A DNA stretch of 29,957 nt from an uncultured Actinomyces sp. (GTDB lineage Bacteria; Actinomycetota; Actinomycetes; Actinomycetales; Actinomycetaceae): the NCBI GenBank assembly GCA_900541895.1, contig UWSI01000020.1:1-29957 (forward strand), given 5' to 3'. Of the stretch, positions 23,527 through 29,957 are shown piece by piece. Both the position numbers and the translations under genes were made by a program. The notes under the pieces were generated by a model. The model saw only the letters and a program-made list of their open reading frames with translations, was not told the origin of the DNA and searched no databases. Numbering within the stretch: the stretch's first letter is position 1; each line of letters opens with the position of its first letter.

Positions 23527-24324
23527 ATGACTACTCTAGACTCCCCGTCAATCGAGATCCGCTGGGATGGCCCGCGAGCGACCCTTCTCATTAACGGAGC
23601 GGAGTCATCGTGTATCGATACTTCTGATCCCAGTTACCTAGATTTCGAATACATGCAGCACGCGACCTGCGCACTGCAAGCAACTTACGCAAACAACGAC
23701 CCCATTCGCGTGCTGCATCTGGGGGGCGCGGCTTGCGCGCTCCCCTGGGCTTGGTCCATTCTCTTTCCCGCCTCACGCCACACCGTTGTTGAAATTGACC
23801 AAACTATCGCGCAATTCGCTCGAGATCACTTTGATTTACCGCGTTCTCCGATTCTAAAAATCCGCATTGGTGAAGCACGTCAAGTCATTGATACCCTGCG
23901 AGACTCTTCCTTCGACGTCATTGTCCGCGATGCTTTTGCCGGAGAATCTGTCCCCCCACAATTGCGGACCACCGAGTTCACAGCTCAGTGCCGACGAGTC
24001 CTCCGCAGCGACGGGATCCTCCTTGAAAACAGTGCGCACGGCGGTGGTGACAACGCGCGTCTGGACTTAGCTGGGATGAGTGAATCCTTCGCAGACGTAC
24101 AAGCACTGTGCGATCCCAAAGTTGGTCGTGGAGCTCGCCGAGGAAATATCGTCTTCCTTGCGCAAAGCACTCCGGGTCGCACCGATGAGGTTGAGCTTGA
24201 CCGCCTCTTGCGCAAGCTTCCTCTTCCCGCCCGCCCACTACGCGGGAATGAACTGAGTAAGTGGCGTGCCGGGACCCGTCCTCTGACTGACGAGGCCGTC
24301 GGCTGGACGGAAAGCACGCTCTAG
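23527..24324 (+). CDS. Spermidine-synthase-like SAM-dependent protein
   Basis: This 265-residue protein has the Rossmann-like methyltransferase fold of the spermidine synthase family. It shows VLHLGGAACALPWAW as the SAM-type glycine loop, VVEIDQTIAQFARDHFDLP as the acidic second strand, and VIVRDAFAGESVPPQLRTTEF in the place of the catalytic Asp loop. Actinobacteria have many such short homologues whose substrates are unknown, and the loop is not that of a standard putrescine aminopropyltransferase, so I do not assign spermidine synthesis. The start at 23527 follows a TACAGT box with no Shine-Dalgarno sequence; an open frame continues upstream into dinB without support. Its stop overlaps the convergent PAC2 stop in the 4 bases CTAG. 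Confidence 0.82.
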   Translation: MTTLDSPSIEIRWDGPRATLLINGAESSCIDTSDPSYLDFEYMQHATCALQATYANNDPIRVLHLGGAACALPWAWSILFPASRHTVVEIDQTIAQFARDHFDLPRSPILKIRIGEARQVIDTLRDSSFDVIVRDAFAGESVPPQLRTTEFTAQCRRVLRSDGILLENSAHGGGDNARLDLAGMSESFADVQALCDPKVGRGARRGNIVFLAQSTPGRTDEVELDRLLRKLPLPARPLRGNELSKWRAGTRPLTDEAVGWTESTL

Positions 24325-25508
24325 TCCTGCGGCTTGGTTTCGTCCTCAGAATCAGTCTCGGTTTCAGCCGGCGGCTGGGTCGTCTGCTCCACATGAGCAT
24401 CTGAATCCATAGAGACCTCTGCTGAGGTTGCATTACCGCGGTGACGAGGAGCATGAGGAGCAGTGCTGCCTTCGCCTTTCTTTTCGCGCTGCGCGATGCG
24501 CTCAAGTGCCTGAGCCAAAAGCTCCTCAGTTGAGGGCGCTGGAGCGAGTGCCTGCGCCGGCTCTTCACTGTCACCCAGGGCAGCAGCCCCATCAGTCACC
24601 GAGGCAAGGTAGGCCTCGATCGCGTCGGTAATGCCGCTCGCATCGCCCTCTTTATCCTGAGGATTTGAGACATTAAAAGCTGAGGGAACAGCATTGAGCG
24701 GAATTCCCAAGCCGTCTCCCGAAAAAGAGTCGTAGTGCTCCTCCAATGCACGAACGGTGTGCTGCACCTCCGGGTTGGCATCGACAAGGGCTGCGAAGGT
24801 ATCCAAATCCTCTGCTGCTCCCTGCTCCAGATCACCGACAGGTAGGGAAAGCCCCGAGAACTCAGTGAGCTTACGCAAAATCGCTGAGGAGGCTGCGGGA
24901 TAGGCGGACTCTGACATGTAGTAAGGAACGATCGCCAAGAGAGTCATTCCATCGATCCCCGATTGTTTGAGTTTCCACTGCAGGAAGGACACGATCGATC
25001 CGGGAAATTGCATCGTTGCAGCCATATGCGGCTGTGCAGGAACAAGGGAGGCATCGGTCGTGTGGACGTGAACCGGAGTTGGGCGCGTATGCGGTACGCC
25101 TGAAGGAACGCCGGTCATTCCAAACACCACCTCAACGCCGGCATCGCTGACGATCTTATGAACACGCTCAGCGAACTCTTCCCAGCGGTAGTCCGGTTCA
25201 GGTCCATGGAGCAAAAGGAAAGATTCTCCCCGATCATCACGCAGAAGATCCAAAGAAATCTTCGGAATCTCAACCTCCTGCGTCACCCAGTTCTTTACTG
25301 TGATCACAGGGCGATGCGAACGATAGTTAATGAAGTCTTCTGCTTCAAAGTCAGCAATATGCGTCGTTGGAAGGGCGCGCAACATCTGTTCAGTGGCCAT
25401 GCGACCGGATGCTCCTGCATCCATTGCACCATCGAAGTACATGACCAGAATTCGCGCACGGGTTTGGGCACCCTGGTGGCCATCCCCATGAGTGTGGGTT
25501 TCGGTCAT
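24321..25508 (-). CDS. PAC2 family protein (proteasome assembly chaperone 2-like)
   Basis: This 395-residue protein carries the PAC2 fold in its first ~270 residues: VMYFDGAMDAGASGRMATEQ, LLHGPEPDYRWEEFAERV, FGMTGVPSGVPHTRPTPV and IVPYYMSESAYPAASSAILR. The last ~90 residues are low-complexity and acidic, rich in Glu, Ala, Pro and Thr, and likely disordered. In actinobacteria PAC2 proteins are conserved, sometimes near sigB, nrdR and lexA as in Mycobacterium, but their role is not established. AAGGAGGGG precedes the ATG. The gene is convergent with the preceding one with no terminator between. Confidence 0.88.
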   Translation of the reverse strand: MTETHTHGDGHQGAQTRARILVMYFDGAMDAGASGRMATEQMLRALPTTHIADFEAEDFINYRSHRPVITVKNWVTQEVEIPKISLDLLRDDRGESFLLLHGPEPDYRWEEFAERVHKIVSDAGVEVVFGMTGVPSGVPHTRPTPVHVHTTDASLVPAQPHMAATMQFPGSIVSFLQWKLKQSGIDGMTLLAIVPYYMSESAYPAASSAILRKLTEFSGLSLPVGDLEQGAAEDLDTFAALVDANPEVQHTVRALEEHYDSFSGDGLGIPLNAVPSAFNVSNPQDKEGDASGITDAIEAYLASVTDGAAALGDSEEPAQALAPAPSTEELLAQALERIAQREKKGEGSTAPHAPRHRGNATSAEVSMDSDAHVEQTTQPPAETETDSEDETKPQD

Positions 25509-25619
25509 GTTCCCCTCCTTCGGTTTCCAACCGTCTCAACTCGTATCACTCATTCTAAAGCTACATTGTTGAGGCGCCCTAGGCGCGGCTAATCCCACAT
25601 TTGCGCCATCGGCTTAGAG

Positions 25620-25632
25620 AGTGAAAATCACT
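25620..25632. repeat. Short inverted repeat upstream of the helicase
   Basis: AGTGA and TCACT flank AAA in the 174-base gap between the divergent PAC2 and helicase genes. It may be an operator. Another short repeat, GCGCC/GGCGC, lies near 25575-25587. No rifampicin-element-like 19-mer was seen in this gap, and no convincing promoter for either gene. Confidence 0.3.
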
Positions 25633-25682
25633 GGAAATTAGGGCAAAATAGAACGCCAGACTTTTTCTACCGGAAGGTCCCA

Positions 25683-27938
25683 ATGTCTGACTCCGCTCGC
25701 GCTACTACCCCAGTAGCTGAAGAACAAGAATTTGTTGATCGCGCGTACTCACGCTTGGATCAACTGCGTTCTCAATACCGCGAACAGCGTCAGAAGATCG
25801 ATGCTAATCATGGGGTCGGCAACGCTCAGGGATGGACGGAGCGCGATGCTCTGGCCACTCACTTTGCCGAGTTGTCTTCTCGACTGGATAACGTCGAAGA
25901 ACGCTTAGTATTCGGGCGCCTCGATATGAAGGACCACGCGACCCACTACATCGGTCGGATCTCTCTTCTCGATGAGCACTCCTCTCCCCTTCTTGTTGAC
26001 TGGCGAGCTCCGATTTCTGCTCCTTTCTATCAAGCGACAGCCCAAGAGCCTTTGAGGGTCGTCCGCCGCCGTCATATTGCGACTCGCGGGCGCACAGTCA
26101 CTTCGGTTGAAGATGAACTTCTTGATGTCGATCAGGCGCAGCATCAAGGACTCACCCTTCAGGGTGAAGGCGCTTTGATGTCTGCCCTTTCATCAGCGCG
26201 TAGTGGCCGAATGGGAGATATCGTTGCGACGATCCAGGGCGAACAGGACCGAGTGATCCGTGCCAGCGATCGAGGAATCCTTGTGGTTCAAGGTGGCCCC
26301 GGCACAGGAAAAACTGCCGTTGCCCTTCATCGCGCTGCCTATCTTCTCTACACGCAGCGCGAGAGACTTGAGCGTTCGGGAGTGCTCATCATTGGTCCCT
26401 CTCGCACCTTCCTCCGTTATATCGAGCAGGTTCTTCCATCCCTCGGCGAATCCGGTGTGGTACAGATGACCATCGGTGACATCGTCCCCGGTTTAAGCGT
26501 TCAAGACGATGATCCCGTCGATATCGCTGCGATTAAAGGACGCGCGGCTTTCAGTCGTATTCTGCGCGAAGCGGTCCGTCTGATCCCTCGTCTTCCCGAT
26601 CGAGATCAGGTTCTTCACGTCTGGAATCGCCGCGTGACGTTGCGAATCAAGGATGTGCAGGAGGCTCTTTCACGAGCGCGCCGAAGCGGCCGTCCGCACA
26701 ATGTTGCCCGAGAGTCTTTCGCGATGGGCCTTATGGAGCTTCTTGCTGGACGTTTGATTGTGGAAGCTGGGGATGCTTCCAGTACGGCAGATATCGATCC
26801 TGATGATTTGAGGACCTGGATGTCTGAGATCCGCGACTCGGTCGATGCCCGTCGGGCAATTAACTTGGCATGGATGCCCACACAGGCGCCCGCATTCCTT
26901 CGCAAGCTCTGGTCGCGCCCTGATCTCTTGGCTCAAGCGAACCGTAAGGCAGGCACTCCCCTGTCGGTCGAAGACCTCAACCTCTTGTACCGCGCTCAAG
27001 AGGAGCCACTGACCATCTCAGATATTCCACTGATTGACGAACTCGAGGAGCTCTTGGGGACGCTTGATCTCGCCTCAGCCCAGAAGCGCCGGGCCGAGGA
27101 CCAGAGAGAAAAAGAGGAACGGGAGCGTGCGAACGAAGCATTGAAGGCAACGGGCCTGGGCGGCGGAATTGTCACTGCAGATATGCTGATGCGCCAGACT
27201 CAGGAGGCGCCCTCGCTCCGCCCGCTTGCTGAACGCGCGCGTGCAGACCGTTCCTGGACCTATGGGCATATTGTCATTGACGAGGCCCAAGATCTTTCAC
27301 CTATGGCGTGGCGTTGCCTTTTGCGACGCTGCCCAAGTCGCTCAATGACGGTTGTTGGCGATCTCGACCAAAAACGAGGCCACCGACGTCCACAATCATG
27401 GAAACAAGCCCTTGGTCCAGCTGCTCGTGCGTTCAGCGAAGAGTTCGTTCTTTCGATTTCCTACAGGACTCCTCGCGCGTTAACCCGAATAGCTCAGGCC
27501 GTTATGGCGCAGCACGGCACTCCCGTGCTCTACCCGATGGAAGCCGTCCGCGACGTTTCCGACTGCTACCAGGTGTCCCATACGCACAAGGACACGCTCA
27601 AGGAATGCGTCTCTCAAGTCGTCTCCGCATTGGAGGAACGCCTTGACCGCGAAGAGGGCGAAGGAAAGGGCCGTATTTGCGTTATCGTTCCTGATACCCA
27701 GGCGCAGCTGTGGCATGCGGATGAATCGGGGGCAAGCGCTTTGGACCAGCGAGTAAGTTATCTGACTGCAGCGGGATCTAAGGGGTTGGAATTTGATTCC
27801 GTTGTCGTTGTCGAGCCACGTGACATTCTTGATCAAGGAAGCGGCGATCTTTTCGTTGCTCTCACCCGCGCAACTCACGATCTGCATGCCGTCACAACTA
27901 CGCAGCTGCCACGTGGCATGGAAGAGTGGGACGCCTAA
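25683..27938 (+). CDS. helD: HelD/HelR-type RNA polymerase recycling ATPase (UvrD/Rep-like helicase)
   Basis: This 751-residue protein belongs to the actinobacterial HelD class, which pries stalled or rifampicin-bound RNA polymerase from DNA using ATP. The N-terminal ~80 residues form a charged coiled-coil arm (EEQEFVDRAYSRLDQLRSQY, VEERLVFGRLD). Walker A is GGPGTGKT (204-211) and Walker B is HIVIDEAQDLSP with Asp533-Glu534. Motif V-like KGLEFDSVVVVEP and motif VI-like FVALTRATHDL lie near the C-terminus. The spacer between helicase halves (about 290-480) is the HelD-specific insertion. GGAAGG lies 5 bases before the ATG. HelD and UvrD-like helicases can be confused by eye, but the N-terminal arm and the 80-110 block (GRLDMKDHATHYIGRISL, VDWRAPISAPFY) are HelD-specific. 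Confidence 0.92.
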   Translation: MSDSARATTPVAEEQEFVDRAYSRLDQLRSQYREQRQKIDANHGVGNAQGWTERDALATHFAELSSRLDNVEERLVFGRLDMKDHATHYIGRISLLDEHSSPLLVDWRAPISAPFYQATAQEPLRVVRRRHIATRGRTVTSVEDELLDVDQAQHQGLTLQGEGALMSALSSARSGRMGDIVATIQGEQDRVIRASDRGILVVQGGPGTGKTAVALHRAAYLLYTQRERLERSGVLIIGPSRTFLRYIEQVLPSLGESGVVQMTIGDIVPGLSVQDDDPVDIAAIKGRAAFSRILREAVRLIPRLPDRDQVLHVWNRRVTLRIKDVQEALSRARRSGRPHNVARESFAMGLMELLAGRLIVEAGDASSTADIDPDDLRTWMSEIRDSVDARRAINLAWMPTQAPAFLRKLWSRPDLLAQANRKAGTPLSVEDLNLLYRAQEEPLTISDIPLIDELEELLGTLDLASAQKRRAEDQREKEERERANEALKATGLGGGIVTADMLMRQTQEAPSLRPLAERARADRSWTYGHIVIDEAQDLSPMAWRCLLRRCPSRSMTVVGDLDQKRGHRRPQSWKQALGPAARAFSEEFVLSISYRTPRALTRIAQAVMAQHGTPVLYPMEAVRDVSDCYQVSHTHKDTLKECVSQVVSALEERLDREEGEGKGRICVIVPDTQAQLWHADESGASALDQRVSYLTAAGSKGLEFDSVVVVEPRDILDQGSGDLFVALTRATHDLHAVTTTQLPRGMEEWDA

Positions 27939-28023
27939 AGGTAAGGTCAAGCTCTTCGAGCCTTTTCTGCGAGAATCTTCTTGAAAAAGGCAAACGCGCT
28001 ATTCGCTCAGCTGCAGCCCTGAC

Positions 28024-28506
28024 CTATTTGTTTTTCGCAGTCTTCGTCAGCTTTTTAGCCTGAGAACGTTCACGCAGTGAATCGATCGCATCTGCGAAGT
28101 CGTCGAGCGAATTAAAGGCGTGATAGACGGAGGCAAAACGTAGGTATGCGATCTCATCAAGATCCTGAAGGAAGGGCAGAATCGCTTTCCCAACCTCATC
28201 GCTGGATACAGAAGAGACGCCGGAGGTACGAAGGTGCTCTTCAACCTGTTGGGCTAAAAGTGCTAACTCATCATCGGAAACAGGACGCCCTTGGCACGCT
28301 TTCCTTACCCCAGCAACAACCTTATTTCGCGAGAAGGGCTCAATGACACCAGAGCGCTTAACAACTTGGAAAGAAGAAGTTTCCAATGTTGTGAAGCGTT
28401 TCTTACATGAGGTGCATTCCCTACGCCGGCGAATCGAGGCGCCATCATCCGCAATACGTGTATCAACCACACGCGAATCTGGGTTATGACAGAAAGGGCA
28501 GTGCAC
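28024..28506 (-). CDS. nrdR: Ribonucleotide reductase repressor NrdR
   Basis: NrdR represses ribonucleotide reductase genes, sensing ATP/dATP. The 160-residue product starts HCPFC and has a zinc ribbon with Cys3, Cys6, Cys31 and Cys34, followed by the ATP-cone domain (FQVVKRSGVIEPFSRNKVVAGVRKACQGRPV). The start is GTG at 28506, directly after TAGAGG, so there is no room for a normal ribosome binding site. A -35/-10 pair ends 6 bases before the GTG, which suggests a leaderless mRNA. The C-terminal tail is Lys rich. It lies downstream of the LysM/lexA pair, as in mycobacteria. Confidence 0.97.
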   Translation of the reverse strand: MHCPFCHNPDSRVVDTRIADDGASIRRRRECTSCKKRFTTLETSSFQVVKRSGVIEPFSRNKVVAGVRKACQGRPVSDDELALLAQQVEEHLRTSGVSSVSSDEVGKAILPFLQDLDEIAYLRFASVYHAFNSLDDFADAIDSLRERSQAKKLTKTAKNK

Positions 28507-28512
28507 CCTCTA

Positions 28513-28541
28513 AAACTACGGTTGATCGATCAGATTCGCAA
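28513..28541 (-). promoter_or_regulatory. Candidate promoter for a leaderless nrdR transcript
   Basis: On the minus strand TTGCGA (28536-28541), a 17-base spacer and TAGTTT (28513-28518) are followed by six bases and then the nrdR GTG. The spacing is ideal and the -10 fits TANNNT. It also separates nrdR from the LysM gene (72-base gap), so nrdR need not depend on SOS induction. The spacer contains the palindrome TGATCGATCA. Confidence 0.6.
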
Positions 28542-28578
28542 CTAAGACACCACGGCGACAGGGAGAATAAAACGCAAA

Positions 28579-29034
28579 TCAACGAGTCGGGACACGCACT
28601 TCCTGACCAACGTGCAATGCACCCTGAACATCATTGAGCTCTTCGATGTCGTTGACAACATCTTTCAGTGGACGAGTGGTCGAGACTCCCTGAGCCAAAC
28701 TCCACACGCTATCCCCGCTTGCCACAGAAACCACACGGGTCGGACCGTCGTACGGCTGAGTTTGTAAAGCAAGACCCGCACCAACTGCAATTCCCGTAGC
28801 GGCAATAAAGGCTACAGCACCGCTGACCAAGCGCCGAAGTCCCAGAGACGAACGCGTAGCGATAACAGGGCGACGACGCATCGAAGGATCATCATTGCGA
28901 AGGAGCTCACGGCGACGTCGAGCCGACGGGGCCTGACGAATGTCATAAACAGAGGCCAGGGATTCCTCGGAGACGAGTTGTAGGTGCGGGCGACGAGCCC
29001 CCTCTTGAGACGCTGCAACAGTCATTGTGCTCAC
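28579..29034 (-). CDS. LysM membrane protein, SOS division suppressor candidate
   Basis: This 151-residue product has a basic cytoplasmic N-terminus, one membrane segment (about LVSGAVAFIAATGIAVGAGLAL) and an external LysM domain (VVSVASGDSVWSLAQGVSTT ... GQEVRVPTR). It lies divergent from lexA and before nrdR, the same arrangement as Rv2719c (ChiZ) in mycobacteria, with DivS and YneA as functional counterparts that block division during DNA damage. The start is GTG at 29034, with AAGGGG 6 bases upstream; an ATG at 29025 is an alternative. A longer frame to 29121 would cover the promoter and LexA boxes and is rejected. The cell-wall hydrolase activity claimed for ChiZ is not evident in this sequence. 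Confidence 0.88.
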   Translation of the reverse strand: MSTMTVAASQEGARRPHLQLVSEESLASVYDIRQAPSARRRRELLRNDDPSMRRRPVIATRSSLGLRRLVSGAVAFIAATGIAVGAGLALQTQPYDGPTRVVSVASGDSVWSLAQGVSTTRPLKDVVNDIEELNDVQGALHVGQEVRVPTR

Positions 29035-29050
29035 GATGTTCCCCTTTCGG

Positions 29051-29066
29051 TCGTACAGATGTTCGT
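29051..29066. promoter_or_regulatory. LexA-type box A
   Basis: TCGTACAGATGTTCGT resembles TCGAAC-N4-GTTCGA with two mismatches. It shares one base with box B, and together they form a 31-bp imperfect palindrome. It would sit just past the predicted LysM gene transcription start. Confidence 0.55.
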
Positions 29067-29081
29067 CGAACACTTGTACGA
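29066..29081. promoter_or_regulatory. LexA box B
   Basis: TCGAACACTTGTACGA matches the actinobacterial SOS box TCGAAC-N4-GTTCGA with one mismatch. It overlaps the -10 of the LysM gene promoter, the expected position for repression by LexA. Confidence 0.8.
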
Positions 29082-29106
29082 TAGCAATTCTTTCGGGAGA
29101 TGTCGA
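29078..29106 (-). promoter_or_regulatory. Candidate LysM gene promoter
   Basis: On the minus strand TCGACA (29101-29106) matches TTGACA at five of six bases. A 17-base spacer leads to TATCGT (29078-29083), which fits TANNNT. The start would fall near 29071, about 37 bases before the GTG, within boxes A and B. Confidence 0.6.
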
Positions 29107-29113
29107 GCCACTT

Positions 29114-29129
29114 TCGAACATATGTTTGA
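29114..29129. promoter_or_regulatory. LexA box C
   Basis: TCGAACATATGTTTGA matches TCGAAC-N4-GTTCGA with one mismatch. It overlaps the predicted -35 of lexA, so it would mediate lexA autorepression. Confidence 0.8.
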
Positions 29130-29153
29130 TTTACTCATTTTCTCCCGTATTCT
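29126..29153 (+). promoter_or_regulatory. Candidate lexA promoter
   Basis: TTGATT (29126-29131), a 16-base spacer and TATTCT (29148-29153) form a plausible promoter starting near 29160, with about 60 bases of leader before the lexA GTG. Box C covers its -35. Confidence 0.55.
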
Positions 29154-29219
29154 TAACACTGTGAGTGGACCATTGAGCACGCTCATTTCCGTCCAGTTTT
29201 TAGTTCCGAAGGGATAATC

Positions 29220-29906
29220 GTGAGCAGCGACACAGAATTGACAGGTCGGCAAATCGAAATTCTGCGCCTGATCAACACCGAGGTGCGTCGGCGTGGCTTC
29301 CCTCCTTCGGTACGCGAAATCGCGCAAATCGTCGGCCTTTCTTCACCTTCGACGGTGAAGCACCATCTCGACACGCTCGAACGCCTTGGCTACCTTCAGA
29401 AGGTTCCCGGGCTTCCCCGAGCACTCGAAGTATCTGAATCTGGAAGAACTCTTCTCGGAGAAAAGGACACAAAAGCCTCGTCAGCCCAAGAGATCGTGAC
29501 GGTCGAAATTCCAACCGGCCACGTAGATGAGGATGCCTCAGCAATTCCCTTGGTCGGACGAATCGCTGCTGGCGCTCCGATCACCGCCGAACAGGCAATC
29601 GAAGATATCTTCCAATTGCCAACACGATTGACCGGTCACGGTGAGCTCTTCATGCTTGAAGTCCACGGTGACTCCATGGTGGACGCAGGCATCCTCGACG
29701 GCGATTTTGTTGTCATCCGTAGTCAATCCACTGCGATCAACGGCGAATTTGTTGCTGCAATGATTGACGGAGAGGCAACGGTCAAAGAATTTTCCAGAAC
29801 TTCCGACCACATCTGGCTCCTCCCACACAATCAGGACTACGCGCCGATCCCCGGTGATAACGCCACAATCATGGGCAGGGTTGTCACTGTTATTCGTTCG
29901 CTGTAG
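29220..29906 (+). CDS. lexA: SOS repressor LexA
   Basis: LexA represses DNA-damage genes and self-cleaves when RecA is activated. The 228-residue product has an N-terminal winged helix (LTGRQIEILRLINTEVRRRG, SVREIAQIVGLSSPSTVKHH), a linker and an S24-type domain. The cleavage site is Ala117-Gly118 in RIAAGAP, with catalytic Ser152 in HGDSM and Lys189 in ATVKEF. The start is GTG at 29220 with GAAGGG upstream. All catalytic residues are present, so the repressor should be functional. Confidence 0.98.
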   Translation: MSSDTELTGRQIEILRLINTEVRRRGFPPSVREIAQIVGLSSPSTVKHHLDTLERLGYLQKVPGLPRALEVSESGRTLLGEKDTKASSAQEIVTVEIPTGHVDEDASAIPLVGRIAAGAPITAEQAIEDIFQLPTRLTGHGELFMLEVHGDSMVDAGILDGDFVVIRSQSTAINGEFVAAMIDGEATVKEFSRTSDHIWLLPHNQDYAPIPGDNATIMGRVVTVIRSL

Positions 29907-29942
29907 TAAACGACAGTTCCTCAGATTTAATGGGTGTGGCCC

Positions 29943-29957
29943 CGACGCATTGCGTCG
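29943..29957 (+). terminator. Probable lexA terminator, cut by window edge
   Basis: CGACGCATTGCGTCG is a 15-base palindrome (7-bp arms around one base). It is preceded by GGCCC and lies 36 bases after the lexA stop. The stem probably continues and a T-tract would follow beyond the window, so only half of the evidence is visible. Confidence 0.45.

Noticed and set aside
27939..28023. Possible terminator between the convergent helD and nrdR (GCTC-TTC-GAGC then CTTTTCT, and a GCCTTTT/AAAAGGC pair)
   Set aside because: The first stem has only four pairs and the second has a long loop without a T-tract. Nothing firm can be called in this 85-base gap.
29035..29121. An N-terminal extension of the LysM protein
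   Set aside because: It would translate through the LexA boxes and the predicted promoter, and a GTG with a good ribosome binding site lies at 29034.
1..29957. Horizontal acquisition, defence island, CRISPR or phage content
   Set aside because: No transposase, integrase, repeat array or toxin-antitoxin pair was seen, and the gene content is conserved core throughout.

Overview
The window is a chromosomal segment of a moderately high-GC actinobacterium. Its gene content (ftsZ without ftsA, sepF/yggT/divIVA after ftsZ, an actinobacterial HelD-type helicase, a DUF3040 membrane protein beside mraZ, LexA boxes of the TCGAAC-N4-GTTCGA type) points to Actinobacteria. The gene order and lack of murE in the cluster suggest Actinomycetaceae (Actinomyces/Schaalia-like), but the genus cannot be fixed from sequence reading alone. 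No rRNA, tRNA, CRISPR array, insertion sequence or prophage was seen.

Positions 1-5250 hold the 3' end of an unidentified plus-strand gene, then on the minus strand dnaE (replicative polymerase), rluD (pseudouridine synthase) and lspA (lipoprotein signal peptidase). A strong hairpin at 5216-5250 separates these from the division genes. Positions 5268-21567 are the division and cell wall (dcw) cluster, all minus strand. In transcription order it reads mraZ, rsmH, ftsL-like, ftsI, murF, mraY, murD, ftsW, murG, murC, ftsQ, ftsZ, pgeF, sepF, yggT, divIVA. From rsmH to ftsQ almost every junction is a 4-base ATGA or GTGA overlap, which I used to choose starts for ftsQ, murG, ftsW and murD. The one break in that chain, a 42-base gap between ftsI and murF, is where murE normally sits; murE is absent here.

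The 330-base region upstream of mraZ (21568-21897) is the richest non-coding stretch. It contains two nearly identical 19-base MraZ-type boxes in opposite orientation flanking a candidate promoter, a palindrome, a 13-bp inverted repeat, and the terminator of the neighbouring dinB-DUF3040 operon.

Positions 21898-29957 hold DUF3040 and dinB (minus), a small spermidine-synthase-like protein (plus), a PAC2-family protein (minus), a HelD/HelR-type RNA polymerase recycling helicase (plus), nrdR and a LysM membrane protein (minus), and divergent lexA (plus). The LysM/lexA intergenic region carries three LexA-type boxes sited on the predicted promoters, so this is an SOS division-checkpoint locus like lexA/Rv2719c/nrdR of mycobacteria.

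The genes jointly cover peptidoglycan precursor synthesis (MurF, MurD, MraY, MurG, MurC), septal synthesis (FtsW, FtsI, FtsQ, FtsL), the Z ring and polar growth (FtsZ, SepF, DivIVA), and DNA replication and damage response (DnaE, DinB, LexA, LysM protein, NrdR). I found no undescribed multi-gene system. The items most worth checking are regulatory: the inverted MraZ boxes, the tandem LexA boxes, and a set of apparently leaderless promoters.
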